From Streblospio benedicti (lineage: Eukaryota > Annelida > Polychaeta > Spionida > Spionidae), in assembly GCA_019095985.1 (NCBI GenBank), contig CM032659.1:5834707-5898706 (forward strand): a stretch of DNA of 64,000 nt. The letters run 5' to 3'. A program made the position numbers and the translations under genes. This document shows positions 24,359 to 36,719 of this stretch, one piece after another (the first letter of the stretch is position 1; each line of letters starts with the position of its first letter). Below the pieces are notes generated by a model, which had not been told where the DNA came from, made no database searches, and saw nothing but the letters and a program-made list of their open reading frames with translations.

Positions 24359-25149
24359 AGTTAGGTTACGTTCCACGTGCACGCACTCTTCATGCGTTTA
24401 ACGTGCTTCTGCTCTTACGTCGAGGTTGCTTGGAAACAGGATAATAGCGCAGGTGTCCTGTTTTCATTGTCAACACAAATCAACTTTGAAAGTGGTAGCG
24501 AACACTTGTAGGGTGGGGACTAGCACCCTCGAATCTTTGGATTCGGGGCCCCTTTCACTGTCTAAACTCACACCGATTGAAGGGGGACATACGTGCGTAC
24601 ATCTGTAGACCCTCTACGTGATCACCTTTGGTTGTATTTGTGTGAACTGTACGCGGATTACGAGGTCTGTTGCTACCAGCACAAGTGCGAAGTCTCGCAC
24701 ACGGGAGGCCGTCTATCTGACCTGGTGGTGGCTTGGTAAACGTATCAGTCCACCTACGTGAATATCGAACCAACTGAATAGCGCACGGGGTTTTGTAAGC
24801 ACCTCGCTGGTTTGTTGAATGACATATTTTGTTGTATAAGGTTTTATTTACAGGTTTAGCAAGTCAAAAGGCTTACACATCAATTATCTGTGTACAAGAT
24901 AAAACTCTCTTCTATGGACGCTCAAAATCTCTATTGCTCATTCTAAGAAAAGAAAAAAATGCATTTAATAAAACGGCAGTTTGGTACACCAAGCATTTGT
25001 CATTTGTCAACACCAGAAAAATCTATATCATCTGATTTAAAACAGAGATAGTTTAACGAGCTTTGTAATGCTCTTCGTTTAAACCCTTAGTTCTGGACAG
25101 TCACAGAGCGCATTATGTATGAAATCTTAAATAAACAACCATGCTTAAT

Positions 25150-25365
25150 TTTAATACAATACTCGCACAGAATTCATAAATTGTAAAACTCATCCATAAT
25201 TTGGGCATCCAGATAAGTATATACAAATTTTCATCTATCAATTTAGCATTATTAAGTAAGTGGATTTAATGTATATACACAGATTTTGTATGGTTATTGT
25301 ATACCAACATAAATACTGATCACATATATGATATCTGTAGAGGTCCGAATTCCATTACAATGAAC
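25150..25365 (+). repeat. Second diverged copy of repeat X (partial)
   Basis: Parallel to 24053-24245 and ending GTAGAGGTCCGAATTCCATTA, which matches the repeat X word GTAGAGGTCCGTGTGCCATA. Confidence 0.5.
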
Positions 25366-25460
25366 CCCAGTCCCAGAACTGAAACCTTAGCATGATTGAA
25401 ATAAAACACTCTTCAATGGACACTCATAGACCTCTTTTGTTCAATCTCCAAATGGCAAGA

Positions 25461-25655
25461 TGAGGTCAGGCGAGTGAATGTCAATGTGAGTTATTAGCAC
25501 ATTTGCGCTACGGCTGCGATGTGCTGCATGCTCCCCAGGGAGTTGAGAAAGATATAGTGTGATATGAATGCCAATGATATGGTGTATACGCAAAGTCGCT
25601 AGAGGATGACAAACTGTGAATTGCGACTGTAAATAAGCACATTTACATTTACTAT
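25461..25655 (+). mobile_element. SINE family S, 3' half
   Basis: Contains the AGGTCAGGCGAGTGAATG, GCTCCCCAGGGAGTTGAGAA and GCCAATGATATGG body segments and a short ACATTTACATTTAC tail; the tRNA head is absent. Confidence 0.75.
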
Positions 25656-26359
25656 ACTGAAAAACGACAATTAACCTATTATGTGATATTTTCATCTGAG
25701 ATTTCATGTGCATGTATGTTCTAGAACAAGGTAGGTCTCCTATCGTTAAGGTATCGATCCGAGATTTGAACATCTTTTTTGAGCAATATATTTCAAAGCA
25801 CATTGACAGAAGCTTTCTACAAATACGCAAATCCACCTAGTGTAGGCCACAAGACGTAGTTATGGATATGAAGAGCATTTTGAGAAGTTGAAAGCTTGTA
25901 GGGTACTTTCCAATATGTTGATCAAACGAAATGTTTAACCCCTTTGAGCGACAGGTGTCAGACTTTAGCAGATGAATATTGAACCAATGTACGCCGGTTG
26001 TTTATTTTGTTAAAACTGAAACTACAATACATTAGCATTTGCAAACAATATAATGTGTACAAATGTTATGAGTTCCTTCTATGCATGTATGTGCTCGATT
26101 TAAGGTTATGGGGTAATCACAAGATTGGAGATTGTCAATACCATTGACCATGTGGTCAATTGTGGTGGTTGAACCCCAGTCTAGCCTACCACGTGTCAAT
26201 GCCACAATCAACATACATGACGTCACCGGCGCTTACAGCCAATCAAAGAAAACGAATTTGCATATTTATTAGTAAGAAATGATGCAGGTGTTCATGCCTA
26301 ACGAGGATCCCTTAAGTCACCTACTTACTATGTAAAAGACATCCATTGTTTGCCTCGTG
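25656..26359. other. Intergenic DNA, nothing recognised
   Basis: No protein-like frame or repeat boundary. Confidence 0.4.
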
Positions 26360-26745
26360 GACAGAAAAAAGTGATTTGACCGCCTAACCTTTGGCTGGGT
26401 GAACAGAACAAGGTTATGTGACAACCTAGCCTTTGTTTGGGTGATGTGACTACCTAGCCTTTGGTTGGATGGGTAGAACAAAGTGATGTGACTACCTAAC
26501 ATTTGACTTGGTGGACAGAACAATGCCTAACCTTTGCCTGAGTGGACAGAACGAATTAATGTGATTACGTCACCTTTGGTTGGGTGGACAGAACCCTATC
26601 TCACCTTTAGCTGGGTGGACAGAACAAAGTCATGTGACTACCTAACCTTTGGCTGGGTGGACAGAAAAAATTGATGTGACTACATAACCTTTGGTTGGGT
26701 TGGCAGAGCAAAGTGGTATGACCACCTAACCTTTGGTTGGACGGA
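26360..26745 (+). repeat. Minisatellite, about 10 units of 41-43 bp (some about 30 bp)
   Basis: Units follow the pattern GGACAGAACAAAGTGATGTG, ACTACCTAACC, TTTGGTTGGGT. About seven units are full length and three lack the same central roughly 11 bp, so two length classes alternate irregularly. The units differ at many positions, so the array is not very recent. Confidence 0.95.
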
Positions 26746-26783
26746 CGTGTGCTCAGTAGAGCCTCGCAGTAGACATAGCGTGT

Positions 26784-27131
26784 GCTTCCGTGGCCGAGTG
26801 GTTATGGAGTTGGACTCGTGACCAGAAGGTCATGGGTTCGATTCCCAGTCGGGTCTGGTGGTGGGTGTTGAGCAAACTCATCCCTAAACAGTTGCACACT
26901 GCTCTCTGGCACCTACACGTTAATTAGGTACAGGTCATTGGGCTGAAAGAGTGAGTGAGTGATTGTGTGAGTGATTAGCATTGTGCGCTGAATGTGCTGT
27001 TGATGCAAGCATATGAGAAATGATCAATTGCTGATCCTCGAATGTGCCAATGACCTGGTGTAAATTGTAAAGTCGTGAGATCAAAAAAACTTGGATCAAG
27101 ACTATAAACCAGACATTTACATTTACATTTA
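26784..27131 (+). mobile_element. tRNA-Lys-like SINE (family S), best full-length copy
   Basis: Starts GCTTCCGTGGCCGAGTGGTT (A-box), then GGACTCGTGACCAGAAGG and GGGTTCGATTCCC (B-box). The body carries GTGTTGAGCAAAC, CACCTACACGTTAATTAGG, GAGAAATGATCAATTG, CCAATGACCTGG and GACTATAAACCA. The tail is three ACATTT repeats. It sits directly after the minisatellite. An internal GAGTGAGTGATTGTGTGAGT run is a local expansion. Confidence 0.92.
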
Positions 27132-28682
27132 GCGTGGTCAGCACGAGTCTAATTACCACATTGTTCGTCTGTCAGTGTCACGCTGGTATTAACAGCCCGC
27201 ATATTTGTCTAGGTCAAACGTTCACAGGGCGTCTGGCGGCATTCTCTAGAACACTTCTGCTCTAGCTGGCCATCCAGCTGGCCAATTAAAATATCAGACA
27301 GAGTGGTATAAATGTTGTGTTATTTCACTTTAGCTACTTCAGTATGCGTACGGCTATAGGTCAGGATGAATTTGGACTTTTTAGAATACAATCTTTGTTT
27401 CAAAAGACCTTATATCTCATAGCTTTTATTTCTATTGTTACATAAACCACTCATGTCAAGCATATATCAAGTGCGAAGATGAAGGGCAAGTACAATCGTG
27501 ACAGCCTCTTGTTCTATTAGATATAAATCTCATTTAAAGGCCTTGTGATAGGCTATCTAGTAGGTGTCCATGAATAGTAAGAGTTACAATAGTGTAGTGC
27601 ATTAGTCTCATGATATAATCCAGGATAACAATGTCGGCCCAATGTATATGTTGAAACATGAAGGGCGACAGCATAGTTTTCATTCCCAAACACTGAAACC
27701 TTAGTTTAGCGACTAAATAAAGTGTCTGTGTGTGAGAAGGGGGCGTAGGGAAGAGGGGATAGGGGGTTACAAGTATAACACATCACACATGCCTTTTGGG
27801 GTCTTATTTTGTACGCCCTCATTTTTGTGCTTTGTCTCCACATCCCACATTTTTCATAACTATAACAACACCCCCTCCCCTTTTACGATACACACATGTT
27901 GAAAGGCAAACTCTTCGATCTGATGTTGGTCATGCCTCAAGTGGTTTCATTATAGAGTTGGTATCTCTGTGAAAGTATAAAGTGGTCTCTTTATAAACAT
28001 TCGAGACCACAAAATATTATCTTGTATCTTGTAGAAGTGGTTTCTAGAAGTGGTCACAATGGGAGGTTATACCGTAACTGTATTGTGACTTCACACTGTA
28101 ATTGCTACCAGAGCTGTTGTTGTGGAACCTCCACCTGCCAAAGAACATCAAAGCTGACACGAACTGACCACTCACTGACCACAGCCACACACGTCCGACG
28201 TGTAAACACAGTGGTCAGCTATCGGTCAAACTCTACACAAGATATTCAATATATATAGCACACACGACTATACAAAATACCAAGATGACTACACAAGATA
28301 ACTCGTGCACATAGGCCCACTAACTGGTGTGTGAACAGCAGTGGTCAATTACAGTTATCTTTTCCCAAGTAAGTGGTGTTTGAAGATCCGTTGTATATCC
28401 TGCTGTGTCATTGTCAGCTTTGAGGTTCCAATGATGACCAAAAAACAGCTGCATAAGTACAGGTGCAATGATTCACTCTATAGTTATTTATCCTGAATGA
28501 TGCAGTATGCATTTGAACCCTATCAGGGTTAGTGGTACAAGCTCTGTGTAATGTGTAATGTATTGATAGATTGTGTTATGGGTGAGAACATGGTGATGGG
28601 GAGGGAATGGGGATATTTTGACAATATGACATTAGAAGGTTTGGGGAGAAGGTGTTTGGTTGCAGTCAAGGAATCTCAAGTT
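27132..28682. other. Intergenic DNA with a decayed MITE
   Basis: About 27940-28073 is a decayed pogo/Tigger-like MITE (GTGGTTTCATTATAGAG interior, GGGAGGTTATACCG at the right end). Otherwise no gene seen. Confidence 0.45.
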
Positions 28683-29132
28683 TCACACTGGCGATCGATA
28701 GCTGACATGCAAATGCCTTAAAACTGGCGGACCGTATGAGGGGTATTTTGCGCAGGAAATCCCGGATCTGCCTCTGCAGACTGCAACTTTACACCACCTA
28801 CAGTATGAAGGAAAACATTTAACCTGTGAACCGGTGTTTGCCATGACCACAGGCGACAATGACCCTGGACAAGCGTGCTTGCTGTTGGCACAGACGGTCC
28901 CAGTCACAGCTGGCCACATCACACTAACAGCTCTACTGGTGGCGTCAACACCACCAGCATAATTACCTGCTAAGAGCTTTGATACGCACCGCTCTCTGTT
29001 GTGAGTGTAAACTGGACCAAGGCTGCGATGCTGACCCCGGCAATTATGCAGGCCACTTCGGTGATTTATTGACCCCATGGCAGGAACTGTCGAGTGGCTT
29101 CCCTCAGCTACAGCGCCATGCTTTTGATGATA

Positions 29133-29200
29133 CAGAAAACTCCGTTTATCTCGAACTAAACTAGGATTTATGGGGAAATCCGTGTATCTCGAACTCTGAT
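29133..29200. mobile_element. Candidate pogo/Tigger-type transposon terminus
   Basis: Preceded by TA, the stretch reads CAGAAAACTCCGTTTATCTC, then GAACT, and repeats a related CCGTGTATCTCGAACTC shortly after. Such CAG...CCG(T)TTATC(C)GAAC ends are typical of pogo/Tigger elements. A matching opposite end was not found, so this may be one end of a broken element. It borders the possible exon next to it. Confidence 0.4.
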
Positions 29201-29203
29201 AAG

Positions 29204-29554
29204 TCAAATGTATGGGAGACTCGAGAAAATAGCAATTTTCCCATTATGCTCTTTACCATTTAGCCTAATTGTGAACTTACGCATAACTCCATTTTTATAT
29301 ACTCTCGTCAAATTCGACCAGGAGAGATCAAATTGTGTCAGTGCATTTCTCATTATTCGTACACCGTGCTCCGTATCTGAAGGCATAACCAATAAATCTT
29401 CAGCACCCCTTGCCAATATTCTGACACATTGTCCAAAAGTAATTGTCATGTCTCTGTTTCCTAGCTCAATCTCGGCTCTATGTTTATGTTTTCGAGTCGC
29501 GGGTGTCTCACTAAATTTCAGAAACGACAAGCAGCTGTCTCCTTCCTGCAATCT
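29204..29554 (-). CDS. Possible terminal exon, unrecognised protein
   Basis: On the minus strand a strong acceptor-like sequence (TTTATTTTGTCATTTCAG, pyrimidine-rich) ends at 29555 and opens a 116-codon frame to a stop at 29204-29206. The peptide starts RLQEGDSCLSFLKF, has ITFGQCVRILARGAEDLLV in the middle and ends IAIFSSLPYI. It is mixed-charge and protein-like, with one possible sequon (NLT). I recognise no family. The sequence just past the stop looks like a pogo/Tigger terminus, so the frame may belong to a DNA transposon rather than a host gene. No poly(A) signal is visible nearby, and upstream exons were not identified. Confidence 0.35.
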   Translation of the reverse strand, partial: RLQEGDSCLSFLKFSETPATRKHKHRAEIELGNRDMTITFGQCVRILARGAEDLLVMPSDTEHGVRIMRNALTQFDLSWSNLTRVYKNGVMRKFTIRLNGKEHNGKIAIFSSLPYI

Positions 29555-31689
29555 CTGAAATGACAAAATAAACAGGACTTTCTTGTGCAGTACGTACATT
29601 ACAAGACCATAATATATTAAATTCATTCTCATGTTTGATTGTTTTCTCTTTTTCTTCTTTTGCGAGCCTTCATTTTGCATGAAACTCTTGAAATCCTGTG
29701 GGTTCACCCCCCACCCTCCACCCCCACCCCTTTCAGAAAACTTGAATGTTCTAGACTTTCATAATGTAATTGAAAAGATATGAAACTGTCACAGCAAAGT
29801 CGATGTAGCAATATACGAGTTTCTGCAGGAATACTGCTGAAAGGGAAGAAAACGTTCATAATCGCTATCTCCCTTTTCAATATTATGGAATCCCACTCTC
29901 TGTTTCCTATGGATTTAATGTAAGCTGCGGGAGACCTAAGATGGGGTCTCATTAAAAGAACATGTCGTTTGTACGTTGTCATAAAATCTATATGGTTTAA
30001 GGTTGATATTTCAAAGATACCCCCTACATAGCCCCAATTACACGCATGAGCGGATCTTTTCAAGCCTTTTGGTTTGCAGACGTGATAACCTGTGGAATGG
30101 TTAAGAAGAAGAAGAAGACTAATTATCGCTCGCTATTCCCACCAATGGTGTTGTTAATTGCATTGATTGGCTTTCCTGTTCGGCTGCACAGACATAAGGG
30201 AAAGCACACAACCTGTCAGTTACAATAGGCAATGTTTGAAATCCTGGTACGTGAGAGGGGAGGAAAGGCTTGTTGCTGTCAGTAATCGATCTATGGTGTC
30301 TATTCGATATATCTGTGAGTTATTGTAGCAATGTAAATATGAAATGAGGCAGGCACCAGGATCGAAGATAAACCTGAAATAGAATATATAGAACTGTGCA
30401 AAGATTTATTGTCATTCTGGGTCTTGGATCCAAGTATTGATATGCATTTTATGAGGAACTCTGTCAATATAGTTGTAGAGTGTGTTTGTGCATTCTGGGA
30501 AGTGATGCAAAATCGAGAGTGAGAGAAAACTAAGTGTCATATCTATAGATGTTGATGAACCAGCCTTTTCAAAATTACATTTAGATATTTGTACACACTC
30601 TCTTTGCACCCAAAAGACATTAAACAGATGACAGCACAATAACATTGTGGGTGTTGAAACACTTGCCAATCTACCGTTGGTGCTAGGTCCACAGGGAGAG
30701 AGATGACATCATCATGTCTATGCCCCTACAGAGACAACCTCTTCATTTCAATATTAAGCACCTTCAATTCACAAGTGAACTCTTCTAATTTATTATGTAT
30801 ATGCAAAAGGCATTGCAGTTCCCGCGAGTGCAGTGGCTTAGTTACTCAAGCCTGTGTTTATTGAAATGCAATTCAAATGAGACAGTGGTTTATGACAAGC
30901 CTCCCCCGTCCCCGACGCGATGCTGTTTTGTTGTCTGGGGCTTTTATCTCATAATTGCTTTGAGACTGCTCTAAAATGTTTTCAGTGGATTCCTTTTGAT
31001 TTGCCGAGGGCTTCCATTATGGTTCTGTTACATCGGGAACAATAGCGACCCTGGTGGAAAAAAACCACCACTAGAGATGGCGCTAGTGTCGGATGCTTTC
31101 TCTTTTAATCGGGACCATCTCAGAACTGTGGTTAATGTGGGTCCGGGAATGGGCCCATCTGAGAATAATACCCTAACTTTTGTTTTAAATATCAAAGACT
31201 GATGGCATTATCTCATTTCAACGGCAATGTGTCGGTTTCAAAACAATAAGTAACGATGTTAAAATGCCCATGTGTCGGCTACGGTAAACTTTGCCGATGG
31301 CTTTAATCACAATATAAATTTTGTTGTAAATTTTGTTTGAAACAATGAGATATATAAACTGTCAATGATCCCAATATTCAAGTCCCGAGGGGATCATCCC
31401 CCATCATTTCATGGACTATTTCTCCATCCACCATTTTGAATTCACAAAGAGGCTATTGATCGGCAAAGTCCTATGTATATTTGCCTTATATCACTATGTC
31501 TTATAATAGAATAAATCAAAACAATACACAAACAGTCTGCTTCTGGATTATCGTGTTTTCCTAAACGCAAAACCCAATTATCTAACTACACAGACGGGAT
31601 TATCCTTGCTAAACAAAATTTGTCTTGAAAAACAGACATGTTTGTGTTTCATAATACATGTAATGTGATATTACAAGCTAACGCCCCCG
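29555..31689. other. Intergenic DNA, nothing recognised
   Basis: If the preceding exon is real, this would include its upstream intron. No further exon or repeat boundary was identified. Confidence 0.35.
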
Positions 31690-31724
31690 CCCCCTCCATC
31701 CCTCCCCATGGTGACAGTCATCTT

Positions 31725-32108
31725 TACTCGGGGGGGGGCTACTTCAGGGGAATGGGTAGGGGGTGCCACTTAAGGTCAAAAATCATACCCCTTAGTGAAA
31801 CCTGTGAAACTATGAAAATGATAACCCTAGTGAAACCACCTGATGAAAACAATGGGATATTTTCCCAAAGGGTATTATTCTATATGATACTGTAATGAAA
31901 GCAAGATTTTCTACAACTTATATTTACTTTTTATGCTTTTTATGGCTCAATGATGCAAAAACACGTGAAAAGAGCGTTATATATTGAACCTGGAGATTGA
32001 ACCTCCCTTTGTGAATCTGGCTGGAATCTTGAAATCATGACCCCTAATGAAACTGAGTGGTGGAAAAGGTGACCCTATCAGTGGCACATGCTGTATATAC
32101 CCCCGGGC
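31725..32108. mobile_element. Candidate MITE with G-run ends
   Basis: The left end reads CTCGGGGGGGGCTACTTCAG and the right end TATACCCCCGGGCCGAG, giving an imperfect terminal inverted repeat over about 385 bp. The interior holds repeated CCTAGTGAAAC/CCTTAGTGAAACC/CCTAATGAAACTG words. No coding capacity. Confidence 0.5.
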
Positions 32109-32159
32109 CGAGCATCTTTAAATGACAAACTGCACATAGCAGACGACACGTTCCCGCCA

Positions 32160-32193
32160 TGACGTCAGAGCGTGACGTCACACCATGACGTGA
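32160..32193 (+). promoter_or_regulatory. Three CRE-like sites at exact 13-bp spacing
   Basis: TGACGTCA at 32160-32167, TGACGTCA at 32173-32180 and TGACGTGA at 32186-32193 are the binding motif of CREB/ATF bZIP proteins. The spacing is 13 bp each time, followed by CGTGCTCACGGTCACG. No gene start is recognised nearby, so function is unproven. Confidence 0.45.
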
Positions 32194-33207
32194 GACGTGC
32201 TCACGGTCACGTCCGCCGTAATGGTCGTTAGCGCCTGCTGGTGAATTAGCGCCCACTCCAGAGATGACAGCGCTAGCCGCTAGCTAGAGGTCTGGTGGGA
32301 GGAAATCTATGATGTTATGTGTAACTTGCGCTATATCGGCTGGTCACTTTGTACTATTCATAGAGTTGTGAGGTTGGACTTTGATTTATATCTCAACTTT
32401 GGAGGAGAAGAAGCACGTTTATGTATTTCAGTAGACATTCGCATCTATACAACGATTATCAAATTCACAAGCTATTTAAATAAGCATTCCTATATCAAGA
32501 GCATGCTTTACAGTTAATATTCCCAAACGCCTTACCCAGAAGTTCAGGAAATTTTAATTTGAGCCAAACGTACAGTCTAACAAGACCAATTAAGAACAAA
32601 ACAGACATCTTTAATAGCGAGAGTCTTCAAATAAAATCGGCGTACGTTATGCCAAAATATAGCCGATATTGACAGTACATACAAATACAAATTCACTGTA
32701 TTTATCTATGTTTTTAAATCCAATATTGATACGAATTTACCATCTAACCAGACATGTTTAAGCGGACTTAGACACGTTCAATAGACGTGATGGAAACACT
32801 TTACCACCTGGCCATCATTATTTGCACTTCACAGGCGCTCGCAAGGATAAAGCCCCGTTTGTAGTTGACTGGCCAACGTAAAGATTAATACGTATACCAC
32901 TGACCACTTCACCAACCAGCTATACACGTATGTCTCCCAGATGAAATATGTGCACATGTCCTGAATACCAGCGACAATGACTTCAACAATTGCCACAATT
33001 GCCGGCTTAATAGCACTTACGTCAGCCAGAGCACCTGCAAATGGCCATTGTTCACCTGTCAGCACACAGACGATGCACTTAGCGGTGGCCATATTGGCAC
33101 CTGTCAAAGCGACGTGACGATCAGAAGGACTGTCCCGATGACAGATTTACAGCTGAGTTACACGCTGAGTTCAATAGGTCACGCTTAAAGCGAACTTGGA
33201 AAGAGTA
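32194..33207. other. Intergenic DNA, nothing recognised
   Basis: No gene or repeat boundary identified. Confidence 0.4.
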
Positions 33208-33368
33208 CGGTAGAACCTTCAATCGAGACCACAAATAGACAACCTCCGTAATAAGGAGACTGCGCGCGTTTCTACATCTTCATTATGAAGAGACCAGCAT
33301 AAACCTTCCTAAAGATACCACCTGTTTATTCGAGATCACGTGATGTGGGTTCATTAGGTGGTTTTCAT
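33208..33368. mobile_element. pogo/Tigger-like MITE, decayed
   Basis: TA CGGTAGAACCTTCAATCGAG at the left end; the interior and right end are poorly preserved. Confidence 0.55.
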
Positions 33369-33379
33369 AGATATGTTTA

Positions 33380-33443
33380 AAGTAAATGTAAATGTGGTGG
33401 TTTATAGTCCTGATCCAAGTCTTGCTCTCATTGACTTTACAAT
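33380..33443 (-). mobile_element. SINE family S, 3'-end scrap
   Basis: GTAAATGTAAATGTGGTGG followed by TTTATAGTCC is the complement of the SINE tail and its last body segment. Only about 64 bp is kept. Confidence 0.7.
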
Positions 33444-34340
33444 GTTCTATTTTGAGTGAATCATTCGAGTTATCCAAAGTTTCGGGTCGTGTGAGGAATT
33501 TACACTGTATGTTAACACAAAGACTGACAACGTCTATTCACTCTGTATGTGTACTTTTTGATGGACCACACTGGACCTTCTTGATTATATATCACATACA
33601 TTGTAGATCAGTAGACGTGGCGATATGTTTTCTACAGTGACCTATATGAAATAAAGAAATGATCACAGTAACATATTTTACAATCCTCTCTCTGATTATA
33701 ATATATTTTACTAGGAAAATGGGGTCTCATATAGATTAAGACTATCTGATATAGTTACTTGATGCATGGTGGTAAATAAGAGCACCTGCAGACAGCACCT
33801 CTGTCTGTGAGGCACCTGCACTTTGCACCATGCATTAGACCTACTACAGGACAACTTTGAATAATTGAAACCCCTGATTTGCATGTAGCCGGGTGATGAA
33901 TATGTGATATCAAAGTAATTAACATGAGGTGGGATCTAATGCTAGGAGTGCACATGAAAGTGGTATTCGAGATGGAAAAAAGTTAATTACCGTACATGTG
34001 TGCTGAGAAAAAATGATGAAACTGTAGGTAGAGCTTGGCATATTCTTAGTGTGGCCTTCTTTTTCTTGCAAGTTTACCATTTTAACAAACACATTCTGTG
34101 CTGTACTTCTTTGATTCTATCACAGTCACACATGCACTGCACTACTATGCATTAAGAGTACGATTAGGAATGACTACACGTATATCCGTAGCGTTTTTGT
34201 TTGATGACAAGGGCCAATACATGTCCACTTTCTTAGTTCTGGTTACATACATGAAATTATAACGTTAAGTCCAAAGGAACACATCGATTCCTTGCGGTCC
34301 CAAACTTTCAATAACATGATGACGAACATGACCAACATAA
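33444..34340. other. Intergenic DNA, nothing recognised
   Basis: No gene or repeat boundary identified. Confidence 0.4.
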
Positions 34341-34395
34341 AGAGACCACTTCTCTATTAAGACCCGCTAGTAATCCTGATAGAGAGGTTGTGCTG
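34341..34395. mobile_element. pogo/Tigger-like MITE, terminal fragment
   Basis: Ends GAGAGGTTGTGCTG, 7 bp before the next copy begins; perhaps remnants of a nested or end-to-end insertion. Confidence 0.65.
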
Positions 34396-34402
34396 TATTA
34401 TA

Positions 34403-34583
34403 CAGTACAACCTCCAAATAAGATCAACTCTCTATTGAGACCACCTCTATATAATACGACCACTTTTCACGGTCCTAAACCTTCATAAAACTACCACCAA
34501 CACAAACCTCTTCAGAGAGACCACCTCTATTGAGACCATCAAACACTAGTTCCAAAGGTAATCCTAATAGAGAGGCTCCACTG
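34403..34583. mobile_element. pogo/Tigger-like MITE, clear copy
   Basis: TA CAGTACAACCTCC at the left and GAGAGGCTCCACTG TA at the right; 181 bp. Confidence 0.9.
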
Positions 34584-35974
34584 TATTAGCAGAGTATATA
34601 TCTAACAAACGACCTTACGATGCTGGGCCCTGCAAATTGAAGATGATCTCGGGAGACCTGCTTGGTGGAAGTTTATGTTGGTCAGTGCTAACAGGCTGTC
34701 CTCGACTGCCTAGTCCATCAATTATGCAGCCTGACTATTTCTGTCTCAGTTGCAAGCACGTGATGGTACACGTGATACTAATGATGCACTCATTTCAACA
34801 CAGACCACTCCCAGAAAGGGAAAAAAACTAGTCAGAATATTCTTCTTTCATCTTGAACTTGTGACGTTTCGGAGTATATTCGTCCTGCTTCTACTCTGAG
34901 TATCAGAAGTCAACAGACCTCTGAAGCATGACTATTGCTCATTAAAATGTGACCAACCACTGGCTTTTGATCCCAGAATTGGAATGAGGTCAAGTGATCA
35001 ATCCGAGGAATTCAACCAATCAGGTTGCAGTATTTAAACAGGTCACATAAAGTGATACATTATGTTAATCCATAATCAGGCTTAACATTTCAGAGGTCAA
35101 TTTGCTTGACATCTGATACTCAGAGAGCCTGTTTCAGGATTCGGTGGCAATCTGCAGGAGGAATGTCCTCCAAAACTTTGCTTCAAGACGAAAAAAGCAT
35201 AGGCCTAGATCTGATATTTTTCCAACCTTGTTGTATGATGAATACAGATGCGCAAGACATCTCCATTGAAACATAGTGAATAATTCATTATATATCTCTA
35301 TCGAAGACACACCCCTCTATACTGTTTTCTGATTGGCCAATAGGCGAATTCAGTCAGGCATAATTTCTCCATGTTGCCTGGCTCAATATTTCCTGTAAGA
35401 GTAGAAGCGTCAACCATTTTGAATATTGACCTCAAAACCATGAGATATTTTTCACTGTAAAATTGTATTTGCAAATTTGCAAATGCATGTTTGTTTGTGA
35501 CCTAATTCAGTAATGTATACAAAGTTTTGTCTAGTAACGGGCGTGATGAATACGAATTCTGCCATCCAGCAAATTATACTTCCCGACAGTTTTGATTGGT
35601 TCCATCGAAGTGCAAGTGCGAACCAATCATATGTTTTTTTCTCAACGAAAGTAGCTTACACTGAATCTTGCACTAGAAAATTCTTTGCCCCAATTTCATA
35701 AGTGGTGTTTGTGGTCAATTATTGGTTATATTATTGGAGGCAATGATGTAAAGCGATATAGCCGATTGATTTATTTGTATATGATTTTTTCGTATTCTCT
35801 AAAGTGAGTATCTTCTCTACTTGTATGGAATTGCTACCTCCCCTATATAAATCATTTAAACCAAAGTCTGCTAGCCAAAAAATGTAATCTGCGACTTTTT
35901 ACTTGGCAAAGGCATACGAAAAATATACACAAGTTAAAGATGACCTTACCCAACATCACGCATCTGACTAGGTA
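34584..35974. other. Intergenic DNA, nothing recognised
   Basis: No gene seen; the short frames here have no domain-like character. Confidence 0.4.
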
Positions 35975-36148
35975 CAATAAAACCTCCAAGTAAGACCACC
36001 TCTATATTAATACCACCTCTAAAACCATTTTTCACTGCCCCAAACCTTCATAAAGCTTCCCAAATGAACCTCTGTATAGAGACACCACCTCTCTATTGAG
36101 ACAGCTAACAATGGTCCCAAAGGTGGTCCTAATAGGGAGGTTCTACTG
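35975..36148. mobile_element. pogo/Tigger-like MITE, clear copy
   Basis: TA CAATAAAACCTCC at the left and GGGAGGTTCTACTG TA at the right. Confidence 0.9.
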
Positions 36149-36606
36149 TAATTTGTAAAATACCAACACCTATTGTTCGGTTTCAACTACCACAAACATC
36201 TGACCCCGTAGCAGATTCTTAGCAGCACTCCGTGATGAGTCTAGCCACTTGCCAATTGTTCCATTAATCCTGGGAGATTAAGATAAACATGGCGCGTACG
36301 CTTCAGTGCCGAGGATCATGATTCTCATTTTACTTTGAAATAGTCTGCGCCCAAGCCTTGTCGATTTAGCGACGTTTTGCAGAGTGCAGGAGCCGTTTTC
36401 GATTAGCCAGGTCCCCAGAAGTCATTTACTCGCATTGGATTCTGGTCTCAAAGCGGCGGCATCAGTTTAACTTAATACAGTGTGAGAAATAATTGAAGTA
36501 GGTTAGTTGTGAGACACATACGTCTATATACATGATGCATGTTACGTCTGACGGTGAGTTCTTACCATGAGTCCCAATCAGTTCTCTCCCCTCTCCCCAA
36601 AAAACA
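36149..36606. other. Intergenic DNA, nothing recognised
   Basis: No gene or repeat boundary identified. Confidence 0.4.
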
Positions 36607-36680
36607 AAAACACACACACATGCACACACACACGCACACACGCACGCACACACACGACACACACTCTCACACACACGCAC

Positions 36681-36717
<37 letters not shown>
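36607..36717. repeat. (CA)n microsatellite
   Basis: About 110 bp of CA with scattered G and T interruptions. Frames encoding His/Thr or Cys/Val runs here are artefacts. Confidence 0.97.

Positions 36718-36719
<2 letters not shown>

Noticed and set aside
28683-29207. 174-codon minus-strand frame
   Set aside because: The region is GC-richer, so long frames arise by chance. No domain is recognised, and it overlaps the transposon-like end at 29133.
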